Part shown: positions 49,722 through 61,388 of the stretch, piece by piece
Layout of the letters: every line of letters begins with the position of its first letter
Position numbering within the stretch: the stretch's first letter is position 1
Assembly (NCBI GenBank): GCA_019022495.1
Contig: JAFEKR010000029.1
Span: 496,001 to 560,000 of the forward strand
Direction of reading: 5' to 3'
Source: Epichloe hybrida
Taxonomy: Eukaryota; Ascomycota; Sordariomycetes; Hypocreales; Clavicipitaceae
Length of the DNA: 64,000 nt
Notes under the pieces: model-generated
The model's input: only the letters and a program-made list of their open reading frames with translations
Told to the model about the DNA's origin: nothing
Database searches by the model: none
Position numbers and translations under genes: made by a program

Positions 49722-50186
49722 ATAAGTAAAGAGACTTATAATATTAGGGGATAGGAGCTTAGGCAAGGACTAACGGATTAATTTAATTAACTAATGCTAT
49801 AATAGCTAATTAGAGCAGTGGATTCCTATTAAGGGATTTACTTATATATACTTTCCTTTAATCTGCTTTTTATTATGTTTTTAAGCTCTTTAGCTATAAA
49901 GGAAAAAGAGAGAGACTACTAGTGTTAATTCCTTTAGATTTTTATTAGTTTAATCGTAGCTAAAGACTAGACTAATTGTAAGTCCGGCGCGATGTATGTA
50001 ATATAATTAGCTGCATTAATTCGCTACCCCCTCTTTTACCCTATATACGGATTTCGCCCACTTTCCTAGCATCTAGACTTCCCCTCTCTTCTCCCTCTTT
50101 CCTAGCTAATCAATCTAACTATCATTAACTTTAATACATTACGGGATTACCCTTTTACCTGCGCAGGCACCTTGGTGTAACCAACA
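49722..50186 (+). mobile_element. 3' end of the third copia element, with probable LTR
   Basis: Removing element B rejoins the RNase H frame of the third copia element with 49,727 onward. A likely 3' LTR runs from TGTTAATTCC (49,923) to GTAACCAACA (50,186): TG...CA, 264 bp. It includes a GC-normal, pyrimidine-rich part with TATATACGG near 50,042. No matching 5' LTR was seen, so the LTR call rests on termini and position only. Confidence 0.5.
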
Positions 50187-50850
50187 ATTCCTAGGTAATA
50201 TTATATAAGGCGTAGCTAACGCTAGATATAAAAAACATCTAGGCTAGTAATATAGACCTTAGGGTACTCCTATATAATTTAGCTTATAATTTGCTTTATT
50301 AATAATATACTAAGCTTACTAAGGTTTTCTACCTTTATCTAAAGGAGCGAAAGGCTAAATTTCTCTTAACTTTAAAGCTATAGTATACTAGAATCTAATA
50401 GAGAAATAACTAGATTATAATTATATAGGTTTTACTTAACTAAAGGAACCTATACTTTCTTATATTAATTATATTATACTTATGTAATAAAAGGGTATTA
50501 TAATTTTTATAAGGAGGTTTTATAAATACTTATATTAGTGCTAAAAGGCTTATATTAGCCGCTATGCTAATATTAAAGTTTAAATAAATCTCTCTTACTA
50601 GTTTGCTATAAATAACTACTACTAAATCTAACTATAATAAATCCCTTACTTACTTATATATTCTAAATAGTATTAACTATAGCTTCTATAGTAGTATAAA
50701 ATAGCTATATCTTAGGGAATAATATAATAGTAAAGGGATAAAAAGAAGCAATTATTATAGTATTATAATGTGTAATATTAAGAGACTATAGGTTAGTTTG
50801 CCTGTGATAATACGGGCTGTATTATAATAGGTAGTAAGATATAGTACTAT
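50187..50850. other. AT-rich RIP-mutated remnant, unidentified
   Basis: Continues the mutated composition with frequent TAG/TAA in all frames. No family could be recognised. It ends at the composition boundary near 50,850-50,880. Confidence 0.5.
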
Positions 50851-52640
50851 TAATTGTTACTATAGCTATAAAGATTGATGGACGCAAGCCACACCAAAAA
50901 CAGGTGGGCGGGTCGACTATCCCGATTAGGACTAACGGCAGATGCGTAATCAATTTTTGACAGATGCGTGTTTAGGCGTCCCCTGACCTTATTTGCAACC
51001 CACAAATTCAGGTACGAGCAAAATCTTGCGCGAGTCAATTCATCAACGGGGCATCAGACGAGAAGTTGGAGCAGAGCCGGGGCCGGCTCCTCTGTTTTGG
51101 GCCTTTATTTACTAATGTACATAATTATTTAATACACACTCCCACACTCCCACACTCCTCTTCGGAGCGTGATACGGCAACGCGCAGTCAAGAACAGTAG
51201 CGGGACCATCAATAAACACACACGTCTTTTGTATTCATTCAGTCCGATCAGTGGGCTCGCCAATTGAAGCGTCCAACTCGATGGTTCTTGTTGGCTACAG
51301 TAGGTCCAAGTAATTCCGAGCAACTCGTAGCAAAATTAGGGTAGAACCCACAGCGTATTATGATGCTCGCTGCTCGGAATTACCTGAGACCCACTGTAAA
51401 TGCCAGGTCTCCACCCAGATGCCAGATGCCAATTGTCAGTTGCCAGTTGCCAACGGCCAACCCATCCAAACAGACAGACCTGTTGCTCCATAATATTACG
51501 AGCATGTGTAACGCACCGACGAGTACGAGTTGTCAGTCGTGGGATGACGATCTGATGGATTCACTCAGCCAGCCCTGACAGGTCAATTCCAAACTTGACA
51601 TGGCATTTCGTTCCAATCGGTGCATGTCCTGCCAAGTGTCTCCACTTTAGTCAGCCAGTGCTGGAGGCCATGGCTCACGTCCCCGGGCTTGATTGGATGT
51701 CGTCTCTGCCCGAGGGTTGTATTTATGGATTAGCGCAAGAGGCCCGCCTGCAAGCGAAATTGGGGTTCCGGCTGTCCTGACTGTCTCCGTCTTACCGCCG
51801 TACCGTCGTCGTTCGACCCGTCGTCGAGCTGAGTTTTGTTCGGAGCACTGTCTATTAGCACTGTCACCTGTCCACGACGAGGCCCCGTTCCGTGTCAGGA
51901 TCCAGTGCGACCCAATGGAGACCGCGAGAGTGAGTGACTTGGTCTCCTTTCCCGTTTTTTCCTTCTCCCTCTCCTTCCCTCCCCTCTCAGGCTGTAGATT
52001 ACCGTCGCCTCGCGATGCCCATTTGTGCTGCATCTTTGTATTGGGCGTCGTTGATGAAGCTGATCTGACGTCTGAGAGATACGCCATGATTTTTGTTATT
52101 TCGATTCTTTTCCCTCATTCTGCACCCTCAACAACGACGACGACGACAACAACAACAACAACAACAACTCGGCGGTTGCCTGGAATTTAGCGGCAGGCAC
52201 TCCACTCCAACTAGAAGTCGCTCTTTTTCTCACTGAGCATCCTGCAGCGATCTGCTCGTGCACCATCACGGAGTACATACCAGACCAATCCCCAAGTCGA
52301 TGGGCGGCGACACACTCGGCCACATCCCAAAGGACCAGGCATTTGTCGTCACAGCAGCAGGCAGACCGGCGACGTTATACTCCAACTAATGCCGCAAGGC
52401 CAAAGTTTCAATGCTAGTCACTCGAGGCAGCAGCTTTTCAACTCTTTGATTCCTGGTTTCATTAATCGGCACGATGACGACGCTGGATTGTCTCCAAACT
52501 TGAAAACAAAATCCAAATTTCTCCATTCTTTTGTCGAGCGACGACGACTCAGCCAAAGAGGCACACCGCACCCCACTTGTCGGCAATAACGATCGTAGGC
52601 CATCCACACTGGACTGGTCACGCACGCCAAAGCTGCTACC
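50851..52640. other. Intergenic region upstream of the membrane-protein gene
   Basis: Normal base composition. Overlapping short ORFs on both strands show no recognisable domain and are not called as genes. It contains an imperfect inverted repeat (51,296-51,331 with 51,365-51,398), short GCCAGATGCCAATT-type direct repeats near 51,418-51,460, a CT-rich stretch (51,945-51,990) and an (ACG)n(ACA)n microsatellite at about 52,130-52,168. The distal part may be promoter or 5' UTR of the 52,641 gene. Confidence 0.5.
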
Positions 52641-54430
52641 ATGTCTAAAGCATCTCGTTGGTCTTCACTCCTTCAGACCCGCGACTCGGACTCGCACTCT
52701 CATTCTCATTCTCATTCTCACTCTCGTTCTCATTCGCACGCACACTCTTTGTTTCACCGACTGCGACGTAATCCCTTTCTCTCACGAGATCCAAACGAGG
52801 GCAACGCCAGCAATATTGCTGAACACGATCCCGCCAGCAAAGTCGGCGGCGAGGGCGAGCTCGATTCCGACAACGACTCTCTTGCCAAACGCGACCGCAG
52901 TGCCGTCGAAAAATCTGTCAATGCCGTAGGTAGCAGTCAAGAGTCCTTCGTTACCCGTGTCGTTCAGACCATTTCGCTCGTTCAGTACGTCGATCCATGG
53001 GGCTCGGCGTTCAAGACCCAGACTGTTTTTGCTGCGCCAAACACCGTTGTTATCGACCCCGAGTCCGGGAAAACCGTCGTTATTTCGGTCGGTACACCAT
53101 CGAGTGCAGCCCCACCCAGGTCTACGCCTGGTGGAAGTGGGCTTGCCTCATCCTCTTCAAACAATACGGCCCAGATAACCCACAAGACAAAGTTGACTTC
53201 TAGCTTGTCAGCGCGGTCAACGAAGTCTGCTTTTCCAAGCTTGGTTGATATTCGAAATTCAACAAACTGTAAGCTGCACAAGACACCTCAAGACCTTGTC
53301 ATTCTGCCTCTAGTGCCGATGCTAACTGAACTCTTCATGGCGAAGCTAACTTCCATGCCAACTCCTCGGCTGCTGCATCCACAAATGTCAACAACAAGTC
53401 GATCCACAAGCCGACTTCATACTCTGGCCCTGCATTGATATCAACCTCCGAACTCCACTTGACAACATCGTCTCAGGCCCAAACAACCGCACCCAGCTCG
53501 ACGATATCCCAATCTTCCTATTCAACGCTTTCCACGTCAAGCCTCGGCGATGGCTATCGCACCTTGACCGTTGCTGGCAGTCATCCCACAAGTACATCTG
53601 CTGGTACTGGCAGTCATCCCACAAGTACATTTACTGGTACTGGCAGTCATACCACAAGTACATTTACTGGTACTGGCAGTCATCCCACAAGTCCATCTGC
53701 TGGTACTGGCAGCGATGGTAGTGGTGGTGACGGCGGAGGCATTGAAGGCAGTGGAGGCAGCGGAGGCAGTGGCATCGAATTGACCCCTCAACAAAAACAA
53801 GTTATTGGTGGTGTTGTTGGGGGTATTGCCGGCGTCGCCATCATCGGTCTCCTACTGATGTTGTTTCTTCGATACAAAAAGCGGAAAGGAGGCCAGTTGC
53901 TGTTGGATTCGCAGTCCGGGACTACAATAACTCGATTCGTCGGAGACGTCAAACCGGCCGGCGGCTCGGGCGCCGCCATGGCTGAGAGGTCTACAGCATC
54001 TGGGGCCGTGGCGTCTGCTCTAGCAAGTTTAACGGGAAAGAAATCACCGCCTGTTCCACCTCCAACGGCGACTGGCGAACGAGGGTTCTATCGCGTATCG
54101 GGCAGGAAGTTACCATCAGTGTTCCACAATGGAGGAGACGGATACTCTGACCCCAGACAAAGCGCTGCCAGCGGCAGTTCTGATTACTATCGAGGTTCAC
54201 AGGCCTTTGAGCCAGGTTCCGGAAATGTTGCACAGTTAGCCCTCGGTTCCCCGATGCGCCCTGTGAGCGGTGTTCCTGTAATGCGGTCAGGCCCTGCAAG
54301 AGTAGCCATCACCAAAAACCCCTTTGCCGACCCCAAACGCCCCACAACTCCGACCAATCTATCCTCGCCAACATTGGGCACACGCGACAGCCCACGAGCC
54401 TCTGGATCTCGGTTTCAAGAAGGAATCTAG
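52641..54430 (+). CDS. Single-pass membrane protein with Ser/Thr-rich ectodomain and repeats
   Basis: Two exons, 52,641-53,268 and 53,346-54,430, give 570 aa. The 77-nt intron has GTAAGC, a CTAAC branch (53,322-53,326) and AG, and joins the frames exactly. The ATG sits in a good context (ACCATGT). Residues about 18-35 are Ser-His repeats. A block with VDPWGSAFKTQT and VVIDPESGKTV follows at about 110-150. Then comes a Ser/Thr-rich region with four 33-bp repeats (53,576-53,707; 11-residue GSHPTSTSAGT type, residues about 287-330), a Gly/Ser linker and one transmembrane helix (about 362-384) followed by RYKKRKGG. The cytoplasmic tail of about 185 residues is low complexity and Pro/Ser-rich. This layout resembles fungal Mid2/SKG6-like surface proteins, with the C-terminus in the cytosol. 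No signal peptide is visible at this start. The function is unknown; a wall or stress-sensing role is inference. Confidence 0.8.
53576..53707 (+). repeat. Four 33-bp coding repeats in the membrane-protein gene
   Basis: Tandem GGCAGTCATCCCACAAGTAC-type units, each 33 bp, encode 11-residue Gly-Ser-His-Pro-Thr-Ser repeats. Units 2 and 3 share TTTACTGGTACT, while 1 and 4 share TCTGCTGGTACT. Copy number is likely polymorphic between strains. Confidence 0.9.
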
Positions 54431-56291
54431 TCTCTGACTTGATTGCTTCATACTCTTCCTTCTGATTCCGTGTCCCGTGTCTCTGCCGATTCCACCTCAA
54501 ACGAAGACACTGCAGCCCGCGAGTTGCTCTCATTCATACTCGTCGATTTAAAAACCCGCCAATTTCTTCTCAATCTTGTTTTGATGTACATATTATACCG
54601 GCATGTCGAAATGAAGATGCTTGTGTGTATCTAAACTCTCTTGCCGACATTCAGCGGACGGAAATTACTTCAAACTCAACCACTGGATCACCCAAAAAGA
54701 ACTTGGCCAGGGCATCGTTTTCTTCTTCTCTTGTTAAATACTCATGGCGTTTGTAACGATCCCTGGCCTCTTCCCCATCTCTTCTTCCTAGTCTAGCTAC
54801 GAAGGAAGCTAATGATGAATACTGTACAAATGTGCACAGCTTCTACTTACGTACCTTGCCGTGAAATTTTCCACTCATTTGAATGGTATTGTTAAGCATG
54901 GATGTCCTTCTTCAAACACTCGGGGCTTCGTCAAGACACTCATGACAGATGGCTGCGGCAGATAAGACTTGCTGGAAACAATAAACAAGATTCCAAATGA
55001 AACATTGACGATAAGCACATCGCACGGCGCTTCTCTCCCTCTTCGCAGCAGTGTTGGATTATGTAAAGCGGCACGTTGGCGCACTGGCATTCTTGAGACT
55101 GGAGTGAAACAAAGATGCTGTGGGTTGGGGGGAGATGAGGAATGGGAAGCCTTCTGGTTCTCATAAAGGCTAGCGCGGTGCGGGAACAGAACAGGTATAA
55201 CTGATCAACGTCACTAAAAGTTACGTGCGCCTTGGCGTATGTCTTGGCGTATGTCTTGGCATGACAAATACCTGACCTGCATCGATAAGTTCTGGGCCCC
55301 GCGTTAATGTTGGATACAACGAGTTGGGAGGAAGGGGGGGGGAAATCGGATGAATGTTTTTGATTCCTCATTATCCTGACGAGTTTTGTTCCAGGGTCCA
55401 TCCAGGGTGCAAGGGTGTAAGCGACTTGTCACGACCGACCGGACTAACATCAAACGCAACCGGTTTGCGCTCTGCGTCATGCGTGCGTCTTATAAAATGT
55501 TTTGGCTAGCGCCGTAATCTCATCGACCGAGATGCATTGGTGAATTTGGTGAAACCATTGCAGAGGTCGAAACGGTATAGGAGGGATGTGGTGAAAGAAT
55601 TTGTCTACTGGAAGACTTGACCACCCGCGAGATAATCTGTTGCACGTGACAGTGCTTGCTCGTCCCCCGAAACTCCGCTACTCCGCTACTCCGCGCCCCC
55701 CGCCAGGGTGGTCACCCTCAAAGACCGCCCAGTACTACGGGCAATTTGCATCCAGATCCCTCCTTCCACTCGACGTTATTCTAGACTTGCCCTGCACCCC
55801 CCCCCATCAAGCCCATCAAGCCCATCAAGCCATCATCCATCGCGTTGTTTGTTTTAGATCGGCATCCGAGCGAGCCTTGTCCAGCCTTGGCCTAGCCTCC
55901 CTCGCCATTGCATACAAACCCACTGCACCGCGACCCTCTCTCCCGCCCAGACAGTCATCTCGCCCAAATCTGCGACCAATACGCACGCATTGCCCTCTTC
56001 TTGCCCAATCCCTCCTGCTGCACTGCTGCACTGCTGCACTACGCATTGCTGTATCGCGACAATTCGACAGGACTTGGCCTTTGCTCGGTGGCCGGCACCT
56101 GCACCTGCACCTTGTGGTTGTGTGTCTGTGTCTGCTAGTGAACAACATCTATCGACGTGCTGCATTGACTCTCCGTTCCAGCCCTATCCAGCGTCTACTT
56201 CCAACCAACTCATCGCCATTCAGGTTTTCGGGTTGGTCTGGTCGCTCGCACTTCGTGCCCACGGCCAAGACCAGATCTACAATCCACGACC
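54431..56291. other. Intergenic region upstream of the Zn2Cys6 gene
   Basis: 54,431 to about 54,650 is probably the 3' UTR of the membrane-protein gene. No recognisable gene follows. A TATAAAA at 55,491-55,497 and pyrimidine-rich sequence from about 55,660 to 56,120, with short repeats (CTCCGCTACTCCGCTACTC, CCCATCAAG x3, CTGCACTGCTGCACTG), suggest promoter and a long 5' UTR for the 56,292 gene. Open frames here (for example 55,601-56,467) look like composition artefacts. Confidence 0.5.
55491..55497 (+). promoter_or_regulatory. Possible TATA box for the Zn2Cys6 gene
   Basis: TATAAAA, about 795 bp before the start codon and followed by a CT-rich region typical of fungal transcription start regions. 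It implies a long 5' leader. Position and motif only. Confidence 0.3.
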
Positions 56292-59200
56292 ATGGACCAT
56301 ATGGGTTTTCAAATGCCTGGCATGGCGCCGCCGCCGCTGATGAACCAACCGCCTCGGATATTTGGCGGATACAACGGCCGAGGCCTACCAAACGAACCTC
56401 AAATGCCGCCAGATTTTGCCGCACATATGTTTCCGGACGCTCATCTTCTCATGGAAGATATGAGTGAAGCCAAGAGGAGGAGAATTGCAAAGGTGAGAAA
56501 AGAAAGCTCTTCTTCGTTGCTGTTGCTGTTGACCCAGCACGGATGGACATTGACTTTTGTGTGTACGGATTAAAGGCCTGCGATATGTGTAGAAAAAAGA
56601 AGATCAAGTGCGATGGCAAACTCCCCGCATGCACGCACTGTATCAACTACAAAACCGATTGCGTTTTCACGCAGGTCGAGAAGAAGCGAAGTCCTCCGAA
56701 AGGGTACGTTATTATTCGACTCCTAGCATTTCCCGCCCAAGTCTCCTTGCATCCAAGTATTAACACTTGATGTAGTGCCAAGTACATCGAAGGGTTGGAG
56801 AACAGATTGGGCCGCATGGAACACCTGCTTCGGCTCTCAGGTATTTGACAATGCATTGGTCCGGCTCACAGGACGGGACGCGGAGATTGGCTAACGCACA
56901 ACACCTCCCACCTCCAGGTTTACTCAGTGAAGACGACAATGGCCTTGATCTTGGTGCGTTGGAGAAGAAGCTGACGGAAGCGTCCCTTCGAGCGTCGACG
57001 GGCGCCGCCAGTCCCCCGTCGCCGTCGCAAACTACTCCAGCGCGCGAAGCAAACAGTTCAACATCGCACAGCATCGTGGCATCTCCAGGCCATGCCAAGG
57101 ACGAGGACAAGGAAAATGACAACAAGAAGGATGAGAAGCGCAAGTCCGTCACCCCCGCCGACGAGAACAACGATGAAGACGAAGAGGAAGTCGAGGCTCT
57201 GTCAGAAATGATGTGCTCTCTTGTAACAAACCAATCTGGCGAGACTCGATATATTGGATCGTCGTCCGGCTTCTCCATCTTCTCGCCCAAGGGCATCCAA
57301 TGGGTAAACTCACGTACTGGCGACGAATCGTTTGCGACCATGATATCCGAGGTATCCGTCGATGATCACAAATGGACAAACTGGAAGCCCGAGGTCTTTG
57401 GCGACTTATTCCAGAGGCGTGTGTTTCGACCTTTGCCGCCCAAACACGAGGCCCTCTCTCTCCTTCAGGATTACTTCGAGAACTTCAACTGCATGTTCCC
57501 GCTCTTTCATCAGCCGACTTTCATGCACCTGGTCGAGAGACAATACTCCTCGGACCCCTACGAAGGCTCCGGATGGTGGGCGAGTCTCAATTGCGCCTTG
57601 GCCATTGCCCATAGATTGCGAGTAATGAGCAACCTTGTTTCGCAGGACGAAGACGAAAAGGCATGGGCGTACTTGAAGAACGCCATGGCAGTGTTCCCGG
57701 AGCTGTCCATGCGTAACACCGATCTGCTCAGCGTTCAGGCTCTCTTGGGCATGGCGCTCTTCATGCAAGGCACGCCGAACCCTCAGCCCACTTCTCTCCT
57801 AATCGCCGCCGCTGTTCGGCTGTCCCACAGCATCGGCCTACACAGGCGCGGTACCGGGTTCAATCTGAACCCCATTGAAATCGAGCAACGGAAGAGGGTG
57901 TTCTGGATTGCCTACATGCTAGACAAAGACCTGTGTCTACGATCAGGTCGCCCGGCTGCCCAGGATGACGACGACATGAATGTTGAGCTGCCGGACGCCG
58001 ATCCAGCGGACAACATTGGAAATATCCCGCTCGCCGACGGAAAAAGCAAGATGAACCTCTTCCGCGTCATCTGTGAATTCACCCTCATTGAAGGCCGCGT
58101 ATACAAGAAACTCTACTCAACGCAGGCAACGAAGCAGTCGGACGGTGAGCTGCTAAACATGATTGGCGAGCTGGACCAGGAGCTGGAAGACTGGAAGGAT
58201 AGCATCCCTATTGACTTCCGACCGGAGCACGAGATCAAAGCATCGCACACGCCGCTGATTCTACATGTTGTCATGCTGCATTTCACATATTACAACTGCC
58301 TGACGACCATTCATCGCATGTCTATCCATCACGGTTACTGGACAAGCAGGTTGTCGAACTACGCCATCCAGGGCCTAAACTCTCGACCGCTCAATCCACG
58401 AGTCTTTTCTTCTGCTCAGCTATGCACAGCTGCTGCCAGAGCGTCCATTGCCTTGCTCAAATATGTTCCGCAAGGCGACTTTTCCTGCGTATGGTACGTT
58501 TTACTCTCCAGTCTGCTCTCTCCGCATCCCTTTGTTCCCTCTCCAACTTCTTCTACGCCACTGTTTTTTTTTTGTTCCCCAATTCCAAGAGAGAAAAATA
58601 GAGAGGAACTCGGGACTAATCAAGGTGGAAAAAAAAAAAAAAAACAGGCTCATTCTTTATTTCCCCGTCTCAGCTCTCATGACCCTCTTCAGCAACATCC
58701 TGCAAAACCCATTGGATCCCCGTGCCAAATCAGACACCCGATTGATGGACCTCGTCGTGACCTTCCTTTCCATGCTAGGTCAGGAGGCCGAACAAGGCGG
58801 TGTACACCGTATGCTAGGAATCTGCGCCGAGTTTTGCCGCATCGCCAAGCTGGTGATTGAGCGAGCAGAGAAGGAGCAGTCTTCACGCCGAAAGCGAAAG
58901 AACGTCGACTCTGCTTCGAAAAGCAGCTTGTCGACCAGACCAACTTTCAACCTCAAAGATGCTTCCTCGTCAGATACGCGCCGGCCTAGCACCGTAGCGG
59001 CCACAGCTCAGCCGCGCAACCTTTCCGTGTCGTCGGCCTCCAGAGACTCACCCGGCATCCAGTTGTCCCCCTCGTCGACATCAGATCATACCAGCTCGTT
59101 CGGCCCCGCCACCTCGACCTCCCACAGCGGATGTTCCCCATCGGCGGCGTCGTCAGGCTGGCAACAGGAGTACCAACCTCCGCAGATGGGAAACTTTGAC

Positions 59201-59410
59201 TCATATAACAACATGAATGCCTTTGGGGCCATTGGTGTTTCTCCGCCCCCCTTGCCGCTGACTGCCCGCCCGTTTGCTCAACCACTTCTTCCGCAAGACT
59301 TGTTCGGTCTGCCTACTACATTGGACTGGAGCTGGTCCGAAATGACGGGCGGCGCGTATCCATCGGTAGAAAATGGGAATTATGACGGTAGCGACACGCA
59401 TAGACATTAA
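56292..59410 (+). CDS. Zn2Cys6 (fungal binuclear cluster) transcription factor
   Basis: Five exons: 56,292-56,492, 56,576-56,703, 56,776-56,840, 56,918-58,493 and 58,648-59,410, giving 910 aa. Introns begin GTGAG, GTACGT, GTATTT and GTACGT and end AG; the third has GCTAACG as branch site. The DNA-binding cluster is [11 protein letters not shown] then [11 protein letters not shown] (Cys 69, 72, 79, 86, 89, 96; spacing 2-6-6-2-6), spanning the exon 1/2 join. [20 protein letters not shown] follows as the linker and dimerisation helix. An acidic, Lys/Glu/Asp-rich segment lies at about 175-220. A Fungal_trans (PF04082-like) domain spans about 300-570 ([33 protein letters not shown]). The C-terminus is Ser-rich. 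It is a nuclear regulator and the target pathway cannot be told from sequence. Intron 4 contains a 16-A run before its acceptor. Confidence 0.92.
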
Positions 59411-60176
59411 TTGTACAGGCTCGGCGCAGATGATGGGTTTTTTTCTTTCCCACTTCTTCTCTTCTTTTCTTCTGTCGCTTAAGATTATCACGAGTCAATA
59501 ATGATGGTTGATTGGAACAAGACGAATCAGAGCTTTCTTGAATTTAATTTCTTCTTCTTTTTTCTTCTTTTTTTCTTCCTTTTTTTTTTTTAGAAAGAAG
59601 AAGCTGTGGTCCTTTCTGCTGAAAGACGCTAGTCCACAATTTGGACATGGAAGAGAGAAAGAGCCAAAATACAAAGTTTATAAACCCCCAATAACGCCAA
59701 TTGCATCGCTAAGAAGAGCACCCTGATCTGAGGTTCATGTCGCCGTGATTTTAATTTCCCCTTTTTTCCTGTACATGATATGCGTGTTGACCAAAAGACG
59801 GTCAAGTGATGCAGAGAGGACGAATTCGTAGTTTCCTGACGAACTGAAGATGTCGTAGAAACAGTTGTGTACTATATCATGTGCCTAGACGCGTTGCAAG
59901 TTATGACTGGTATCATTTCTGCTGAATGTCTGGAACTATGGACGGTGTTAGATTGCCGATTGCCTTGGTGAGTTGATGGAGCGTTGCAATGGTAGAATGT
60001 GTGGATATTCGTGGCTCTTCGAGACCAGAGGTGTGGGCAGAGTGGTCATCGCGGCTGACTCTGGGTGAGTTGCCTGGGAATATCTTCGTGGCTAGTAAAG
60101 TAGTTACACGGGTAGACACGTCGTTTGTGCGCGGCGGGATGTCGGGAGAGGGGGGGGTTTGCGACTGAGGAAGCGA
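59411..60176. other. Convergent intergenic region
   Basis: Lies between the 3' ends of the Zn2Cys6 gene (+) and Med19 (-). It contains T-rich/TTC tracts (59,548-59,592) and no recognisable gene. Presumably 3' UTRs of both neighbours. Confidence 0.55.
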
Positions 60177-61388
60177 TCACGCGCCGACCATGCCGGGGCC
60201 ATAACTTTGCCGTTGCATGAGATGATTCGGTGTGGAGTTCCCGGAATTCTTTGAAGCATTGTTAGATGTAGAGTTCTCAGCAGCAGCAGCAGCAGCAGCA
60301 GCGTCTGCATGTGTTGATGAGTTACCTTTTTGCGTCGTTTGTGACCGCCCTCGCCCTCTCCTGTTGAGTATCCCGTGTCTATTCCGCCATCATCGTCGGG
60401 AAAGCCTTCACCATAGCCCTCGTAGCTACTATCGCCGTAGGATCGTTTCTTGATGTTTCTTCGAGGTCGGTTCGGGTCATGACCGGGCGGGAGCTGGGAT
60501 TTTGGTCTACTCAAGGCGTTTGGTGTCGATGACAGTGGTGTGTTCGGTGTCGACAGCTTGGCTGACATTGGTTTCGACGGGTTCGCATTGGTTGTTGCCG
60601 GGTCTCCCAAGACGGATGTATCCCAGACGGATCTGGGGATAGGGCCTTTGGACATGGTCATGGCACGGCCAAGGTTGGACAAGGTGGACTCTGACAAGCC
60701 ATCCGTTACTTCACGGCCTTTGGCCTGGTGAACATTCCATTCCAGCTCGGGGACTTGGAGCATCGCCATGAACTCTGACGGCGCATCTTCCTTCTTCTTT
60801 TGCACGTCGAAGTGGCCAGCCACGCCCAACCGTTTGATATGGCCCTTGTACGTCTTCCGCAGAGCATTCTTTTCGCCATTTGGCTTCTCGCGAGCGACTT
60901 CCGCTGCGAGGCCGGCCAGGCCGAAAATCTCGTACAGGTCTTCCGAGGCTCGAGGTAATCGCTGAGGTTGCTCTAAGAAAAGTGACACAACTTGTTAACA
61001 TGGCAAATGACTGCGAGAGCATCCGCCATTCTACCAGATACTGTCAAGATTTCTAGATGCTGCCGAAAGGAATGGGGGAGGGGGGTACGATGGCCGGCAA
61101 CCCTGTGCGACAGGACAATGGAGAAAAAGGGCCAGTCAAGGGAGCCTTACGAGTTTGGCCAACAGGAAGGTGTTGGCAAAGCAAGTATTTCTCGCCCACA
61201 TCAAGATGCAGGTCTTCGATGCCTATTGCGCTGCCCTCGAGATGCATCTTTTTCTGGTCGCGGTCGCGGTCGCCCATATCGTCGAGTGAACGCTTTCTCT
61301 TGAAGGGCGATTCGTCGGACATGATGATGTCAAGCTGTGAACTGCTTGAGCTGACGCTGTGCGCGGGCGTAGGAAGAGCGGCAGCCAT
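60177..61388 (-). CDS. MED19: Mediator complex subunit 19 (Rox3 family)
   Basis: Three exons on the minus strand: 61,388-61,151, 60,972-60,326 and 60,248-60,177, giving 318 aa. The first intron (60,973-61,150) starts GTAAGG and ends CTTAG. The product is the fungal Med19/Rox3 subunit of the Mediator head, which links activators to RNA polymerase II in the nucleus. Supporting blocks are [14 protein letters not shown], then [40 protein letters not shown] and [21 protein letters not shown] basic patch, GGHKRRKK, follows near the end. With the last intron (60,249-60,325, GTAAC...CTAAC...AAAG) spliced, the protein ends SYGPGMVGA. That intron contains (CAG)8 on the plus strand and may instead be coding if there is a 1-base frameshift. 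Family identity is secure; the C-terminal structure is less so. Confidence 0.88.
60279..60302. repeat. (CAG)8 microsatellite in the last Med19 intron
   Basis: Eight CAG triplets (CTG/GCT on the gene strand) lie between the proposed donor at 60,325 and acceptor at 60,249. In one frame the tract would encode poly-Ala flanked by Asn/Ser-rich residues. Confidence 0.9.

Noticed and set aside
51647..52190. Overlapping ORFs of 146 and 165 codons on opposite strands
   Set aside because: Low-complexity translations ending in a triplet microsatellite, no recognisable domain, no consistent splice structure.
54940..55401. 153-codon minus-strand ORF
   Set aside because: No domain, Cys/Ser-rich arbitrary composition, no supporting signals.
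55601..56467. 288-codon plus-strand ORF overlapping the Zn2Cys6 start
   Set aside because: Pro/Arg/Leu-rich reading of CT-rich leader DNA; overlaps a well-supported gene in another frame.
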